Source: Apostichopus japonicus (Eukaryota; Echinodermata; Holothuroidea; Aspidochirotida; Stichopodidae). Taken from it: 64,000 nucleotides of DNA. How positions within the stretch are numbered: the stretch's first letter is position 1; each line of letters begins with the position of its first letter. A program made the position numbers and the translations under genes. The DNA lies in NCBI RefSeq assembly GCF_037975245.1, contig NC_092582.1:6738001-6802000 (forward strand), given 5' to 3'. Below the pieces are notes generated by a model. It saw nothing but the letters and a program-made list of their open reading frames with translations. It was not told where the DNA came from and ran no database searches. Below, piece after piece: positions 34,210-48,351 of this stretch.

Positions 34210-36960
34210 CGACGCACCGACCACGAGCCGCCTGTAGTGGGTCAGTCCACCCCTGGACTGAACATGAATTGGTACGTTACGAATGAAACATTATGGCGAA
34301 AAGATATAGGGTGGGATAGATGAGGGAGATTGTATATTACACTTGATACATTGGAAGATATACCTCGTATAAAAATGATACAAAGGAATTTACTTTTAGT
34401 ACTTGAATCTTACAAATTCCCAAACCAAAGGGGAAATAATACACATGAGTCCAGCACCCACATACAAAGAGAGAAACAATCCGTGCCTCGGACGAAGTTA
34501 ATTCCGAGCCAGCGGCGGACCGGTTCCGAGCTACTACACCGATAGGCCAGTCCATATGTATAACTTTAAGCGAGTAATTTGCTTCATTCAAGACCAATTT
34601 GAAAGAACTAAGGACTACTTCAGTAAAAAAACAATTAAAAAAAAACGAATAATTTTACCGAGTACTTGAATGTGTAACATAAACAATATCCTAACTTAAA
34701 TAAAAAAAAATCGTAACCTACTCATTTTTGCATTTGATAAACAGTTTGTGAATTTTGTTTGTTCTTTCAAGTTAATAAAATCATTACGTTAATATATAAA
34801 TTAAATCTTCTTGCTTATCCTACCTTATCCCGCAAGGAGCCGATAACCGTTTATGAGGAATATCTTCAGACTTCCATATCCTACTTCTCCACATTTTCCT
34901 TCCTACTCTTCCATTACGCAAAATATCGGTCATTTTCTAAATCCAAGTTGATATGTATTGATATTCGCTACGTCCACTCTCTTTGAATGCAGGAATTATA
35001 ATCGAAAGTCAACATTTACAACTTAAATCGTCAACAATGTTAATGACTTACTTTTATATACAAATAAAAGTATCACATTTCACGGGTAGAAAACCCCTAC
35101 TGTGTCAACTTGGCGATAAACAGAAAACTGTTTACATGGAAAGTCAGGAAATTCTCACGTAATATTATACGTGTAGGATATTTATTTCACTTCCTTTTAT
35201 AACGGATATGTGGAATGTCCCACGCTATTTACTCTCTGCTAAACAGTTCCTATCTTTTCTATCTTGTTTATGGGTTCTTAATAAGAGATATCCAACCACA
35301 ATGTTGTTCTCAAGTTTCTTTACTGATGTCCTACTTACATTTTAGTTGTGTTCAGCATATTAGCTTCTAACTACTACCCTGGGATTCAATATTGTATTGT
35401 AGTGGCAAATTCGAGTTGCGCGTGAGGAGTAGGTGATGGAGTCGGGAAACGGGACACAGGGTGACTTATGACAGAACATTTCACCATTTCGGATGTTCGT
35501 GACCATAATTTATTTCTCAAAAAGCATACTATCAAAACATCACCAATCACAACCTCTAATCTCATCCCTAGCAACCCCCCTCAAAAAAAATAACCCCCAG
35601 CGTATGCCAAAGGATGGTCAAAATAGTTTTCATTGCGTTAACTGCAACGTAACCGTTCACAATGATAAACGTTCTGAATACGTATGGTGTAATCTATGAC
35701 GGCGTATAGGCCTGTGTTGTGTGCTTCAAATATCGCACAGTATTTACATATAGCCAGATATATTAGCACAAGGTTCGTGCAGATGATTAGAGGGCGCTAT
35801 AGCTAAATACCTTTTTCTTATTTTCTTCAAAAAAAGTTCAAGAGTCGCAAATTTTTGTTCATTTGATAACAATACGTTTTTTAATATCGATCGATTTGAC
35901 AAAACCCCAGAAAAGCAAACAAATTTTATTTTAATGTTATAACATTTCAGATGTAGGCTAACGTAGAGTCTGCCATTTTTATATGTGTTGGGAAATAGGA
36001 ACGTCAAACGACATATTGCAAACATGCTCACAATGAAATAGGAAAGATGAAATAAAGACCCTCCAACATATTTTCATACCGGAAACTCGAAAAAAGAAAA
36101 GGAAAATTAGCTTGTTTATTACATTACATTTGACTATAACTTGAAATGAAACACCAATTATTTCAGGAATTACAATCGCTGTGGTAAATTGATTAAGTTC
36201 ACCTCGAACCCACTTCCTGTGTGGGATTAAGATACACGATATAGGAACGTCGCCCTAAACGTAAATTTGCGTGTCAAATATATGTCACTATAAATGCAAT
36301 AGCGCCATCACTTCTTTGCTGATCGCGCGATACGAAGGAGTTTGTTACGCGTAACTTTAACCCACTTAATCTAAAGAGAACCTAGGCGAGATAGGAAAAT
36401 AATTCAGCGATGTTTAATATAACGAGCAATAGCTTAGACATTATTACAGACCGCTTATATTTATTATAATTGATTTAATGTCAGACTAAACTTTTTTTGA
36501 TAGTTATCGATCGATTTTAATTATATAGCCTATACACGCACATAATTATATACAAATAGAGGTTAACGTTTCCATTATTGCAGGTAAGTGTAGATTATAG
36601 ACGTATACTATGAATTAAGTATTTGTATTGTTTTCTTCAACACATCGCTTAGAGACATGAAACAATTCTGACATGATAGAAATCTAAGTGTTCATATTGG
36701 GTTTTTGTTTTTGTTTAATTCTCAGCCAATTTCCGCTGATGATTTGCTCAGAGACTGATATAAATTGTAATATGAAAGGATATTGCTTTATTATGTCTTC
36801 ACAATTTTGTGAACAGTTTGTGACAAGTGCCGTTATAAACCTGCACCATGAAAACTGAATCATAAATAAATAAAAAACTGATGGGGCTAGACATAAATGT
36901 GGTCTTGTCAAATTTGTCACAGTGTGTTACTCTTTAAAGCTAGCTACAGGTCTGTTTCTG
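34210..36960. other. intergenic, nothing recognised
   Basis: Several short open frames on both strands (34330-34597, 35386-35699, 35744-36031, 36684-36920) are unrecognised and AT-rich. No repeats of note. Confidence 0.5.
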
Positions 36961-36967
36961 TTGGGAA

Positions 36968-37001
36968 TACCATAGAGCTATAAACAGATAGCTCCATGGT
37001 A
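36968..37001. repeat. 34-bp hairpin with 14-bp arms
   Basis: TACCATAGAGCTAT and ATAGCTCCATGGTA pair with one mismatch around a 6-bp loop. No flanking direct repeat was evident, so its nature is unknown. Confidence 0.6.
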
Positions 37002-37004
37002 ATA

Positions 37005-37940
37005 CAAATTAAAACTTATTATCTCGAAAAGTACCTACCTTCCTGTTAACTACTGATGATACTTACAGTGTAACCTCTCATATGTAGAACATTGAACAGC
37101 AGGGATGCTTAAGTTATGGTCAAATTGTGGCATTTTTGTTTATTAAATCATCTTTTAAAGCAAAATATGATTCCTCATTAGTGACAAGAAATATATAGCC
37201 TATAATCGAACTTGGTGAAACTTATCCAATAAAAAAGCTTTATTTTATTACTCTTTATGAAGAGTTTCAACAAATGTTAAAATATTCCAAATATTGTTAC
37301 ATAGTAGCTAATATACACAAATTGCAGCATATGATGATTCCTATACGTTAAAAATTCTCCAAAAATCCATAGATCTCTTTTTGCTAACATCCTTCATTTA
37401 AAGTTCAGTATTATATACAATAAATCGTTACTTATAATGTTGTCTGTTACATTAAAGATGTTATATCGTCTCAGAGGAATCCAACAGGATTGTATGCCGG
37501 ATTTTGTGTGACGTCACTTCTCTCCCTTTTCTGAAGTTCACTTGGGAGTTGATTCGTAAGACCAATCGATAAGTTTACAATGTATTCTCATGTGTACTAT
37601 ATCGTGTGCATATGTATAGACTATATGTCGTATGACGACCACATTACATACAGTTCAGTAGGCATATTCGCGCAGTACGCATGCCTGTTGGTATAAGAGG
37701 GCCACTACGAATCTGCTCTCGATCGAACTTCAGAAGGGAAAGCTGTGACGTCACGTAATATTCGGAATACAATATTGTTGGATTCCAATGAGACGACAAA
37801 GCATCTTTTATTACATTATCTTTCCACGTTGTGTTGCAGCAAGGCACGAGAATTAACATTGCAACACAATATAAACACAGAACTTTTGAAAACCCAATCC
37901 AATTATCAGTATCTTAGAATGTTTAATGTTAATTCAACCG
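37005..37940. other. intergenic, nothing recognised
   Basis: Two exact TGACGTCA palindromes (37509 and 37746) lie 237 bp apart. No other structure recognised. Confidence 0.5.
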
Positions 37941-37950
37941 TAGTGAAAAC

Positions 37951-38313
37951 CAAGGGCGTAGGAACCGGGGGGCTGGGGGGCGCCAGCCCCCCCAGTGAAA
38001 AATGTGGAGGGGCGGAAGTATCATTCCGCCCCCCCGCTCCGCAAGTCAGAAAACCCCTTTTTCATTTCCAAATGAGAAAAAAATCTCATTTGGAGCACCA
38101 AATTGCATCTAAGGCCAGGTGAAAATGCAAAATTATATACAAAATGGAGTGGGTGGGTTGAAGTGTGTTATATTGCACCAAATTGCATCTGAGGCCACCT
38201 GGAAATGCAAAAAAATTCCAAAGGGGAGGGGACACCCCTCCCCTTAGACCCGTCCCCCAGGCCGGCCATCAGTCTTCAGCCCCCCCGCTCAAAAGTACCT
38301 TCCTACGCCACTG
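37951..38313 (+). mobile_element. hAT-type MITE, 363 bp
   Basis: Starts CAAGGGCGTAGGAACCGG and ends with the inverse of CAGTGGCGTAGGAAGG. It is flanked by the perfect 8-bp target duplication GTGAAAAC (37943-37950 and 38314-38321), the length typical of hAT transposons. Inside are palindromic G/C blocks (GGGGCGGAAGTATC and ATTCCGCCCCC; GGGGAGGGG and CCCCTCCCC). A module GCACCAAATTGCATCT-AGGCCA occurs twice as a tandem of about 85 bp. No transposase frame, so it is non-autonomous. Same family as 48352-48685 in the opposite orientation. Confidence 0.88.
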
Positions 38314-38329
38314 GTGAAAACTGATCTTG

Positions 38330-41300
38330 TAAATGAGTAACAAAGTTTACAAATAAACTAAATGACCAATTACCATAACTGAAATGAAATTCTGTATTCC
38401 TAAAAGCGGATTTAAAGATCTGAAACGTAATTCAGAGGCGTAGACTAATTTCTACGGAGGCAGTATTCAACTTCCGAAGATTGAAACTTGAACTTGAAAA
38501 GAAAAGTCCGACACCTTATATGGATTTTACACACTAAATTTGAATTGTATATAAATTGGGGAACCCATTTTAGTCTCGTTTCATGTCTAAACAGTTCATG
38601 AGATAATGTAAGATTTGATTATATTTCCTGCTAAGAAACCTAACAATGAAGATAAGAAAGGAGAAAGGGAATAAAGAATAAGGAAATCTGATAATAATGT
38701 TATTAATTAACTTAGCTAATCCAGTTTTATTTCAAATATTTTCATATTACCATGTACATTTAACTCGTTGTTAATACTTAGAAATGCGAAAAGTGTCTGG
38801 GTGGCGATATCCTAATTATATGTGGCGTATTAACCTTTATTTGTTATTGGTACATTGATAATTCAATGCAATCTCAATTTGAGAATTTTCTTTAAGTATG
38901 GGCATAGAAATATCGACCAAACGCGAAAGGTTGTCTAACACTGAATGCGTTTCTTGCTATACAGTGATGCACACCCGCAAAGCTTCCTTTGCGTGCGCAA
39001 AGGGTGGTATAATCACGGAACCTGGCTACGCAGACAACATTCGATGCCCTTTTTCTTCTGGTGTTGCTATTCATCGCAGACGAACATGGCGCTTTACACT
39101 TGATCTTAAATTTCCAAACTTACACTTGAAGATTCCATCCATCACGTTCTTATATAGATAATTCACTGGAAATTGGAGAACTGCATTCAAAACGTGGGAG
39201 GAACTGTCAATATACTGGAAACCTAAATCATGTTTGATTTATCATGGAGAACACATTAACACGGAAGATTAAACAAAAGATATTAAGACAGCTGGAATTG
39301 GAGCATGTCCGATACATGTACTGACGTCATCAGTGCACGAAATAAGTGATCGTTTTAAGAAAACGTCAGACGGAGACACACATCAATTGACAGGTAATTG
39401 AGAACGTGTGAACTGTAGCATAGTTTGAGTGACCTGTCAAACAACTTTAAAGAAGGAGGATCGGCCATATATACAACAACATATAGTGACAAGTCCAACT
39501 TCACCCACTCATATATACGTAGTTACTGAGGTGAACGGCAATGTTTATACAATATATATATATATAGGCATATATTATGATAAATCCTCACCGAAGCCAC
39601 CCTCACTTCAATAAAGGGTTATCGTTAAGACTTAAGATATGATTAGGATTTGACATACTCCCACTATAATAGCATCAACCATATGCTAAGGAAGCAACGA
39701 GTGTACGTAAACTATACGGCAGTGTGTAGAAAGCAAGTGGAAACACGTCCCACCGGACCCACCCGTTTATTATACTGAAGAAACGGCACACACACTCCGA
39801 TTTGCTTCAAGTAAAAAAAAAATCAAGGTGATACTACTGAATGGTTCCAGGCGAGTTACAGGGCTGCGGGGTGTGCAAGGAACATGAACAACAAAGATTT
39901 TTGTAGCAGAATGCAAACATTCATACTGGTTGTGATGATACTATACAATCACTAGTTTGTAGTGAGTCGGACATGCTGCACATTGAGGGTTTGAACATAT
40001 TTGATGTAGGAAGTACAGCAGGCGCAACTAAAGGTGACATGAATGTAGTCACACTGATATATAATTGACCACCAACTTCCACTGATATGCTTCGTGTAAC
40101 CAATGTTATACATGTGCATATACTAAACATCAGATCTGTCCAAGTTCCTTGCGATTTATTTACGAGGTTATCACTTTTTGATCATTGCTGACTCTAACTG
40201 ATAGATAGATAGATAGCTACTGCTTTACTTTCTAAGAAATGAACGTTTTTTTTCTCAGAAACCATGTCTAAGTTTGATCAATCGCAGCCTTATCGGGAGT
40301 AATATTTGGTACTGTGGGTTTCGTGAAATCTTTTTAAATTGATAGCGAATATCTAGATGTTGCAAGAATATCAACGTCAAACATTGAGTGAATTTACTCC
40401 TACTTTTCAATTATTCCTGAATTTTATCCTCTGTCATATCCAGGAATCCATATCGATGTATCATATCCTTTAAACCATATAGTCATATACAACCTGTTTA
40501 ATTAATTAATTAGACTGTCTAAGCATCTTTCTAGTACGTATCGATAACATGTAGTTCGGATATATAGCTTCGATTTTGAAAGAAATTAATGAAGGGTCTT
40601 AAAAAGTAAATGAAAGTTGTATACTCTGCTTCAATCTGCTGTTATTTTATAGAGGATTCCTCAGTCGCGTTATTAGTTTGCCCTTTTTGCAGTTATTAGA
40701 AATTTTGCCAGTTGATTTTATTTTGCTACATGCATGATGAGCTTGAGTATAACACGTCGCTGACATATGTGACGGAAACCTCGTGTGGAGGGATCCATTT
40801 TGGACTCTTATTATCTTGAACGTGTCACGTGTCACACATGGAATGATAAATGATTAGTTCAAAGGTTGAGTGGCAACTCCTTTGTGATGAGAGCATCGCT
40901 TGTCTAAATGTACAATGGGAAAAGAAAGAACGGAAGAATAGAGCCTTCCTTACTCATTAAAATTTAATTTACAGACGCCATCATGATGTTTAGACACACT
41001 TGACTCACATAATGTTACAGAAGGTAAACATTACGTATGACGAGAAAGTGAAAAGGTGTTATTGGAGAGAACTGTTCTCACGGGAACGAACTAGATCCGT
41101 TGTGTGCACGACATCCGCAGGTAAAAATAGTGAAAATAAACATAGCGACAGTCTGGTTAACTCGCGAGTAAACATACAGGCACACTGATAGAATAACAGA
41201 CAGATCTATCCATCTGGCTGGATGTCTATAGACAGCTGGTCAGAGGGATATAGACAGTTAAGTAATCTTTTAAAGTCACATGAGTACAGGAATGATTGAA

Positions 41301-41850
41301 TACAGGCAAGTAGATATATTGGACGACACACGAGCAGACAATGAAGGCAGAAACCTATATAGGAAGACGGGACGATCGAAGTTTTCGAGTCTGCGAAAGA
41401 GAGGTGAATTAATATGTTCAGACAGGAGGAAACTAGACCTCAATTTTCTTGATGAGAAGAAGACAAAATAAATCAGGGACATAAATTTTGTCTAGAAGGA
41501 CGACCAGGAGATGCTTTGCCCTTCATTATACATTAATCAAGAGGATGAGTTCAGCTTACTTGGGTTTCTACGGTAACGTTTCCGCTTTGGGTACGCCATA
41601 CACTTAACTTGCAAAATACTGCCGAGCTATTTTGCATAATGTTTGATGCCTTGGGCTGCTCAGATACGCATGTTTTCAAGATTTCTACATCCCTTAGAAA
41701 AATCGTTTACAGTACTAATATACGTAGAGGACTATGTTGAATGTTAAACTTGACAGCAAATGGTTACTCGCTAATGCCGTCTTCATGTTAATAATGCCTA
41801 CTCTCTGTTCTGGCAAGGAGAGAGTGGGAAACATAGAGAGAGATGGTTGG
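38330..41850. other. intergenic, nothing recognised
   Basis: Contains TGACGTCA (39322), (GATA)4 (40201-40216) and an ATTA-rich tract near 40500. A hydrophilic 63-codon plus-strand frame at 41280-41471 looks slightly coding-like, but it faces an equally long minus frame and has no homolog I recognise. Confidence 0.45.
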
Positions 41851-41863
41851 GAGGGGTGGGAGG

Positions 41864-42768
41864 CAGGGGCGTAGCGAAGGGATTTTTGTTGGGGGGTGTG
41901 GAGAATTTGATTTGCCGACGGATCTGGAAGTGGTGACTGAAATGGTGGAGGGGTCTAAGGGGAGGGGGTCTACCCCTCCCCTTTGGAAAATTTTTAGTTT
42001 TGAAACGTCCTTAGATGCAATCTGGTGCATATTTTAAGTTAAATTTGATTTGCCGACGGATCTGGAAGTGGTGACTGAAATGGGGGAGGGGTCTAAGGGG
42101 AGGGGGTCTACCCCTCCCCTTTGGAAAATTTTTAGTTTTGAAACGTCCTTAGATGCAATCTGGTGCATATTTTAAGTCAAATTTGATTTACCGACGGATC
42201 TGGATGTGGTGACTGAAATGGGGGAGGGGTCTAAGGGTAGGGGGTCTACCCCTCCCCTTTGGAAAATTGTTAGTTTTGAAACGTCGTTAGATGCAATCTG
42301 GTGCATATTTTAAGTCAAATTTGATTTGCCGACGGATCTTGAAGTGGTGACTGAAATGGGGGAGGGGTCTATGGGTAGGGGGTCTACCTCTCCCCTTTGG
42401 AAAATTTTTAGTTTTGAAACGTCCTTAGATGCAATCTGGTGCATATTTTAAGTCAAATTTGATTTGCCGACGGATCTGGAAGTGGTGACTGAAATGGGGG
42501 AGGGGTCTAAGGGTAGGGGGTCTACCCCTCCCCTTTGGAAAATTTTTAGTTTTGAAACGTCCTTAGATGCAATCTGGTGCATATTTTAAGTCAAATTTGG
42601 CACGGAAGAAGCTCCCGTTCTCCTTTTCTCTATTCAGCTTTCCTTCTTTCTTCCCCTTCCGCTCTCTTCACCTTTTCTCCTTTTGCCGACAGACCCAAAA
42701 TTTGCCGACAGCGACCAAATTATTGGGGGGTGTGACACCCCCCACACCCCCCGCTCGCTACGCCCCTG
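41864..42768 (+). mobile_element. non-autonomous hAT element, 905 bp
   Basis: Begins CAGGGGCGTAGCGAAGGG and ends with the inverse of CAGGGGCGTAGCGAGCGGGG. It is flanked by the perfect 8-bp target duplication GTGGGAGG (41856-41863 and 42769-42776). Most of its length (41906-42595) is five 138-bp direct repeats. The right terminus has an inner inverted block GGGGGGTGTGACACCCCCC. No transposase frame. The near-perfect termini and duplication point to a fairly recent insertion. Confidence 0.9.
41906..42595 (+). repeat. five 138-bp tandem repeats inside the hAT element
   Basis: Units start at 41906, 42044, 42182, 42320 and 42458, exactly 138 bp apart with no length change. They differ by a few substitutions. 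Each has TTTGATTTGCCGACGGATCT, GGGGTCTAAGGG, CCCCTCCCCTTTGG and TTAGATGCAATCTGGTGCAT. The flank after unit 5 still contains partial units (GCCGACAGACCC, TTTGCCGACAGCG). Confidence 0.95.
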
Positions 42769-42779
42769 GTGGGAGGGGG

Positions 42780-43520
42780 TGTCGCGGTTGGATGAGATAT
42801 CAAGATAATACTTTATTTAATCTAATAAGCTTTCGTCACGTGTTTGAGTGAATAACAATTGTATTATCACACAAAAGTAGTAGATTAAGTAGTTTAAGAC
42901 TATTCGAAAGAATAAAGATTTCACTTTCTTACTTTATAATTACAACGAATTGTTACGTAAATGAAAGTTAATATGTAAGATATCTAATAAATGCAGTTTA
43001 GGTGAATATGATATCAGACGGACCTGCACAATAAGGAACGGTCAATTTTCATGTAGGATATGTATGAGATAATAAGCGGTCATGATACGTAGGCTCAATT
43101 CGGAATATTATATGTTGAACAGTATTTCGAGTAAATTTGGTAAAATTTGAAATTTGACATCAGTGCCGGTCAAGAACCTATCGATGCGACTGTTTACTTA
43201 AAAAAAAAAAATTCTTGGATAGATTTTATTGTTTGAACAATAATCCAGTCTCACCTTAACCAAAATGGTAAGTATGAACCTAACCAAGTTATTTAACACC
43301 GCTCTGTGGTTAAGCTGAACCTTTCACTCAAAATTCAAAGAGCTGACATACAGAAACTAGTAAACCTCATAAATATTAATAAATAATAAAAAGCATGAAA
43401 TAATGTATGAAAGTGTTTGAAACAGCTTAACTTGCAGTTTCACTTTGTTATTCTTTCTGAAAGATTCTTTTGGTGAAAAATGTTGAAAATCTCCAATACA
43501 AAGGAAGAGACTACTGAACA
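42780..43520. other. intergenic, nothing recognised
   Basis: Plain AT-rich spacer between the hAT element and the next tandem array. Confidence 0.55.
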
Positions 43521-43526
43521 CAATGG

Positions 43527-43995
43527 ACCACAGATAACAACAACAGCACTACCATACTCAATAACAGCCTGTATTCAATAAGTGAGGGTTCGCCTACTGC
43601 AATAGCGAAAGAACCACAGATAACAACAGCGGCGAGAACACGCTGTCATACTCAATAACAGCCTGTATTCAATAAATTAGGGTTCGCCTACAGCAACAGC
43701 GAAAGGAACACAGCTACCAACAACAGTGGGAACACACTATCATGTTCAATAACAATATGTATATTTATTAAGTTAGGGTTCGCCTACTGCAACAGCGAAA
43801 GGACCACAGATACCAACAACAACGAGAACACACTATCATACTCAATAACAGCATGTATTCAATAAGTTAGGGCTCGCCTACTGCAACAGCGAAAGGACTA
43901 CAGATACCAACAACAGCGAGAACACACTGTAATATATCAATGAAAGGTTGTATTCAATACATTAAGAGGATACTGTTTACGCGAATCGACTACAG
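43527..43995 (+). repeat. degenerate tandem array, 5 units of 86-96 bp
   Basis: Units marked by ACCACAGATA-CAACAACAGCG, TCAATAACAGCCTGTATTCA and AGGGTTCGCCTACTGCAACA start at about 43527, 43613, 43707, 43803, 43897 and (fading) 43989. Unit lengths vary and the last unit is heavily mutated, so the array is old. Confidence 0.85.
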
Positions 43996-43999
43996 ATAA

Positions 44000-46900
44000 A
44001 AACAACGACCAGATGGCACTATCGTTTTGTGAATAATACTGAATATAGACGATTTCAGCTCTATACTTTGCACAGTGCATAGCATCGTAGTATGTATATA
44101 CGGTGGAGGTTTAACCTTCTGTTTCGTCACTTTCTCTAGACAAACCATGCTCTACTGTCTGCAGGTTACAATGAGGGGTTTTCAGTATTTAATGAACTTT
44201 TCTTGTCTTTGAACCTCTCTTTACTGACGGAATACCCTCCCATGGGTATAAATGAACCCCATTTGGTGCCTCAGATCCCCTGAACTGAAAGGTAAAATAA
44301 CTGCAAATTATTTCAAATATATGGCAGACATCTAATCATCGCCGATTTTGGAGAAGCCACCCTACTTGACTTAATGTACTTCAATCTTACGAGTCTGAAT
44401 GGTGGTATAGCCTAGTTAACCGTAATTGTGCATGCACACTATTAATATAGGTCCATCAGACACTAAACTCAAGTAATGCATATAGGATCGAAACTGTACT
44501 CTCTACTAATCAAATATATATTTATCTGTCTATTTTATTGTGAGTTATATATTCAGTTTCATGATAATTGGTTTAATATTGATTTCTCAGCTAGTTTATC
44601 GAGACCAGATAAGATCTATTAGTCACATTATGTTCCATGGAAAAATTAATATTTCTAAATGCGCCATACACACAACATGTAATATGTTTCTGTTTAATAC
44701 TGATCAATATATGTCGCCCCAAATTTAAATTGTGCTAAGAATTGTTAAAATAAATTCAAACGTACTTTCCTGGTTGCTCTGACCATGAAACTACACTCAA
44801 ACTTTGCATATTACAAAATAAATCACCTCGCTTTAAGGAAGAATAATGGTTGAAGCTTACCTTTAAAATGATTGATTAAGTTGTAATGAGTACCCGCTGT
44901 TTGAGTTATTTAATTTCATATTGATAACCTTTAATTCAGCTATTTCTAGACTTATTCTAATGAGCATTGGATCAGACCCAATAGTAATAACCAGTCCGTC
45001 ATTATATACAATGTGAAATATTTATTCACATCAAAGGTATAGTGGTAAGCGGTTTCTAATTCCTTGTTGGCAAGAACAACATTAGTCCAAGAGGTTAGGC
45101 TTAAATGTAGATAACGGTATAGTTAGAGGGTGCATGGAATGCATATGTCTTCTCTCTAGAGTGAGTGAGTATTTGTAACATCAACTGTCAGTGTAAAGTG
45201 TAAAACAAACTTTCGCAAGTGTTAACAATATTAAATTTTCACACAACTGCAACTGACTTGATATCAACTTTGTGGTTCATAGTATTTCATCCACAAGGGG
45301 GAAACTGAGATACATTGCATCACACGTGCCTATAAAGCTCGTTGATATTGGCAGTTAAAATATAGTTATAATGTAAAATAAGTTGACTGTTATAACAAAA
45401 ATTACCTTTGTCCGTTTGCAATTTGGTGGCGATAAAAACCATACAGGTAGCCTAGGCTACAATAACTTTGTTAGGGACGCAATATAAATAAATAAACACT
45501 CAGAAAAGAACATTCATATGCAGTGGCAATAATGCCAAACTTAACGCTTCAAATCTCCTTCATATAGGAAGTGCAATTAGAAAAACGATACGCTCGTGGT
45601 AGTATGTTTACACTTTGCGAGGAATAGTTAGATGCGAATTTAACACTTAGAACGTCGAAAAGCAAACCCATGGATAATCTGATTCATTTAAGGAATACCG
45701 TAATGTTAGAAAAGATGATCGAATCGGATAATATTTAATCTTCTAACAATCGAAATGAAAAAGTTAGTGAATATCAAATTCACTATCAAATTACGCCATA
45801 ATCACTGTTGTTGACATACATTTCCCCTTAAAGGAAAACTTCAGGCAACCCCCACCCCCCCCCAATAAAAAGACCAATTAGTTGAAGTGTTATTTTTTAT
45901 CTCCTCCTAAAATTAATCACAATATCATCTGTTTGTTTTTTTTTATTTTCTGTTATTATATTATATCACAGTATAGATGAGATATATCAAAATTTGACAA
46001 CACTGTAAAAATACAATATTGGTCTCATGTGTTGCATCCGTCATCTTATAGGTATTAAAGAGGTGTTATTTCCTCCTCAAGGCTAATGTGACATTGATAG
46101 GTAGACATTAGATTTTATGTAGAGTTTGAGAGACATATCGATCCAAAGTTCAAGGCATAAACTACTTTTTATCAGTGTCAATTCTTAGCGTGTATGACTG
46201 ATATTGAGAAAGAGTGTACTAATGGTCATATATGTGGTTAATTATGTAATGCTTAATTAATGTGACTCATCTTTGTGTAATGTGAGAGTGATGTTTTGAA
46301 GGAAAACAGCGCGCCGAAACAGCGTGCGGAAATGGCTTTGTTTGGGAGGTATTATGATCGAACACCAATATCAAAGGGTTGTCCTTTTGGCATTGTCTGA
46401 GTTCCACCAGATAGTTAAAATGGCTCCTTTGTTTTTCTGTCCGTAGTAAATGTAAGTGGTGTATCCATTGCAGAAAATGCTGCAGTTGGTGGTTATGATA
46501 TGATAAAGAACCTTCAATATATTAGCTATGCTATTGCCAGTAACCACCAAAGATCCATCAAAGAAACTAATAAACAAATATGCACGAAGAAAAATATTAA
46601 TAGTCCATATAGTGTTATACACGTGGCTTTTCTATGTCTTTGTTAGACTTGCTCAAACATGTTTTATCAACAATATTTCTCTCCATTGCCAAAAGAACAT
46701 TAACGACTTTAGAGAGCCACTATAGCTTGGAAGTAATTCCATGGAAATAATGTATTGTTCATACTTAGACACATGATTGGTCTTTTCTACATATTAACAT
46801 AATGCGTCATATTATGCTTGATGACGATCAGAAAACATCGGCAAAGTAACTGTGGTTATTGAGCAACGAGTACAGCTCGTACCAACCCGTTACGCATTAA

Positions 46901-48340
46901 GGAAATTAGTATATGCCCATTACAGCCTGACAACTCAATCACTTGGATAATACCTATAATAATGTAATACATATTGTCATAATTTTCTGTCAATTTTGTC
47001 TGTCTGAATAACACTCAAAAAGCAACTGTGAATGTGATGATGTGTTAAGCTGTTACTTTATAGATCGAATTTACGGAATCTCATATATGTTTTTCTTAAA
47101 TCCCCAAAACCAATTTCAAAACGCTATTCTTTTCATACGTCATTCAGTAGAGATATACGTGTATTCCTAAAGGCCACGGTATTTGAAAACGTCGAAAATG
47201 TTTAAGACGGACAGAAGAGCTGGTTTTGGAGATGACAGCACTTTTCATATTGGTGTTTGATTACAATCTACTAAATAGTGTAAATATCGATACAACTCTT
47301 ACATCATTTTATAGCCTATACTAGTAGTATCGAAGTCCTTATCACATGAAATATATATATGGGCGGTGTTTTGACAAATGTATATGAACGTGCGGTATAC
47401 TACAGCCTTTTAATTTTTATTATTTTTATTATGAAGTTCACATAACGCATTGAGGATTTATACATCTAAGAATTCCTTAAGGTGTAACACTATATGTTAT
47501 GCATGGTATCAGGTTGGCTTAGGAGTGTATTTCTGGATGAGGGTATACACTGTCATTGGCTGGGAGTGCAGGGGACAACGAGGAATGGGGGGGGGAGGAC
47601 ATCTTTGGTGTGGAAGCCTCTAAAATCTGCAGCGTTTTGAGTTATTTCTCGTAACCTTTTTCAAACATATACGCACACACACCAAAAACCAAACACACAC
47701 ACACACACACACCAAAATGTCAGAAAAGGTATAGATCTACTCTGATTGCTCATTTAAAGCAATAATTGGGAAGGTAGTGGAGACGAGGAAGGGGTATAAG
47801 CATATTTACAATTCATCCCTGACTGAAAATCTCTTTTGCTAACACATTTTAACGAGGTCAAAACATGTACAGAATTTGTCAACCTTAACTTTTAGAAAAT
47901 GGAATTAGTAAATTATTTTTGAAGCAGCATAAATAACAATGACATATTGTTTCTCTATGTTCATCTCAACCACGTAATTACAGTCGAGCAAACCCAATCG
48001 TCGTTACGTGATTGAGATGTTTGTGTTAAACAACCTCCGTCATTCCCACCACAGCCCACCCCAGGCCCACTCAATCCACCAAACCCCAGCAATTGCCCAG
48101 CCCGCTACCAATAAAGCCATCTTATGCATATCAATCAAGAATTTATTTAAAACGAAACAGTTGCGTTTCCCTTTGACAAACACCATATAGCATTTTGCCA
48201 TTAAGTATCGGAAGTCTCATTATTATGCTATTAAATCACACGAATTACATACTGATAATCGTATCGGTTTGATAACTTTGATTGGAAAATTAAAGCAAGA
48301 TACTATAGGCTATGTCTATTACAGAACTAGAATACATGTG
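44000..48340. other. intergenic, nothing recognised
   Basis: Contains a (CA)n tract (47693-47712), a C10 run near 45853 and a palindrome TAGCCTAGGCTA near 45450. No open frame over 85 codons. Confidence 0.5.
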
Positions 48341-48351
48341 TACAAGCTCTC

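Noticed and set aside
37745-38122. 125-codon plus-strand frame
   Set aside because: It runs through the 8-bp duplication and terminus of the hAT MITE at 37951 and encodes G/C-run artefacts.
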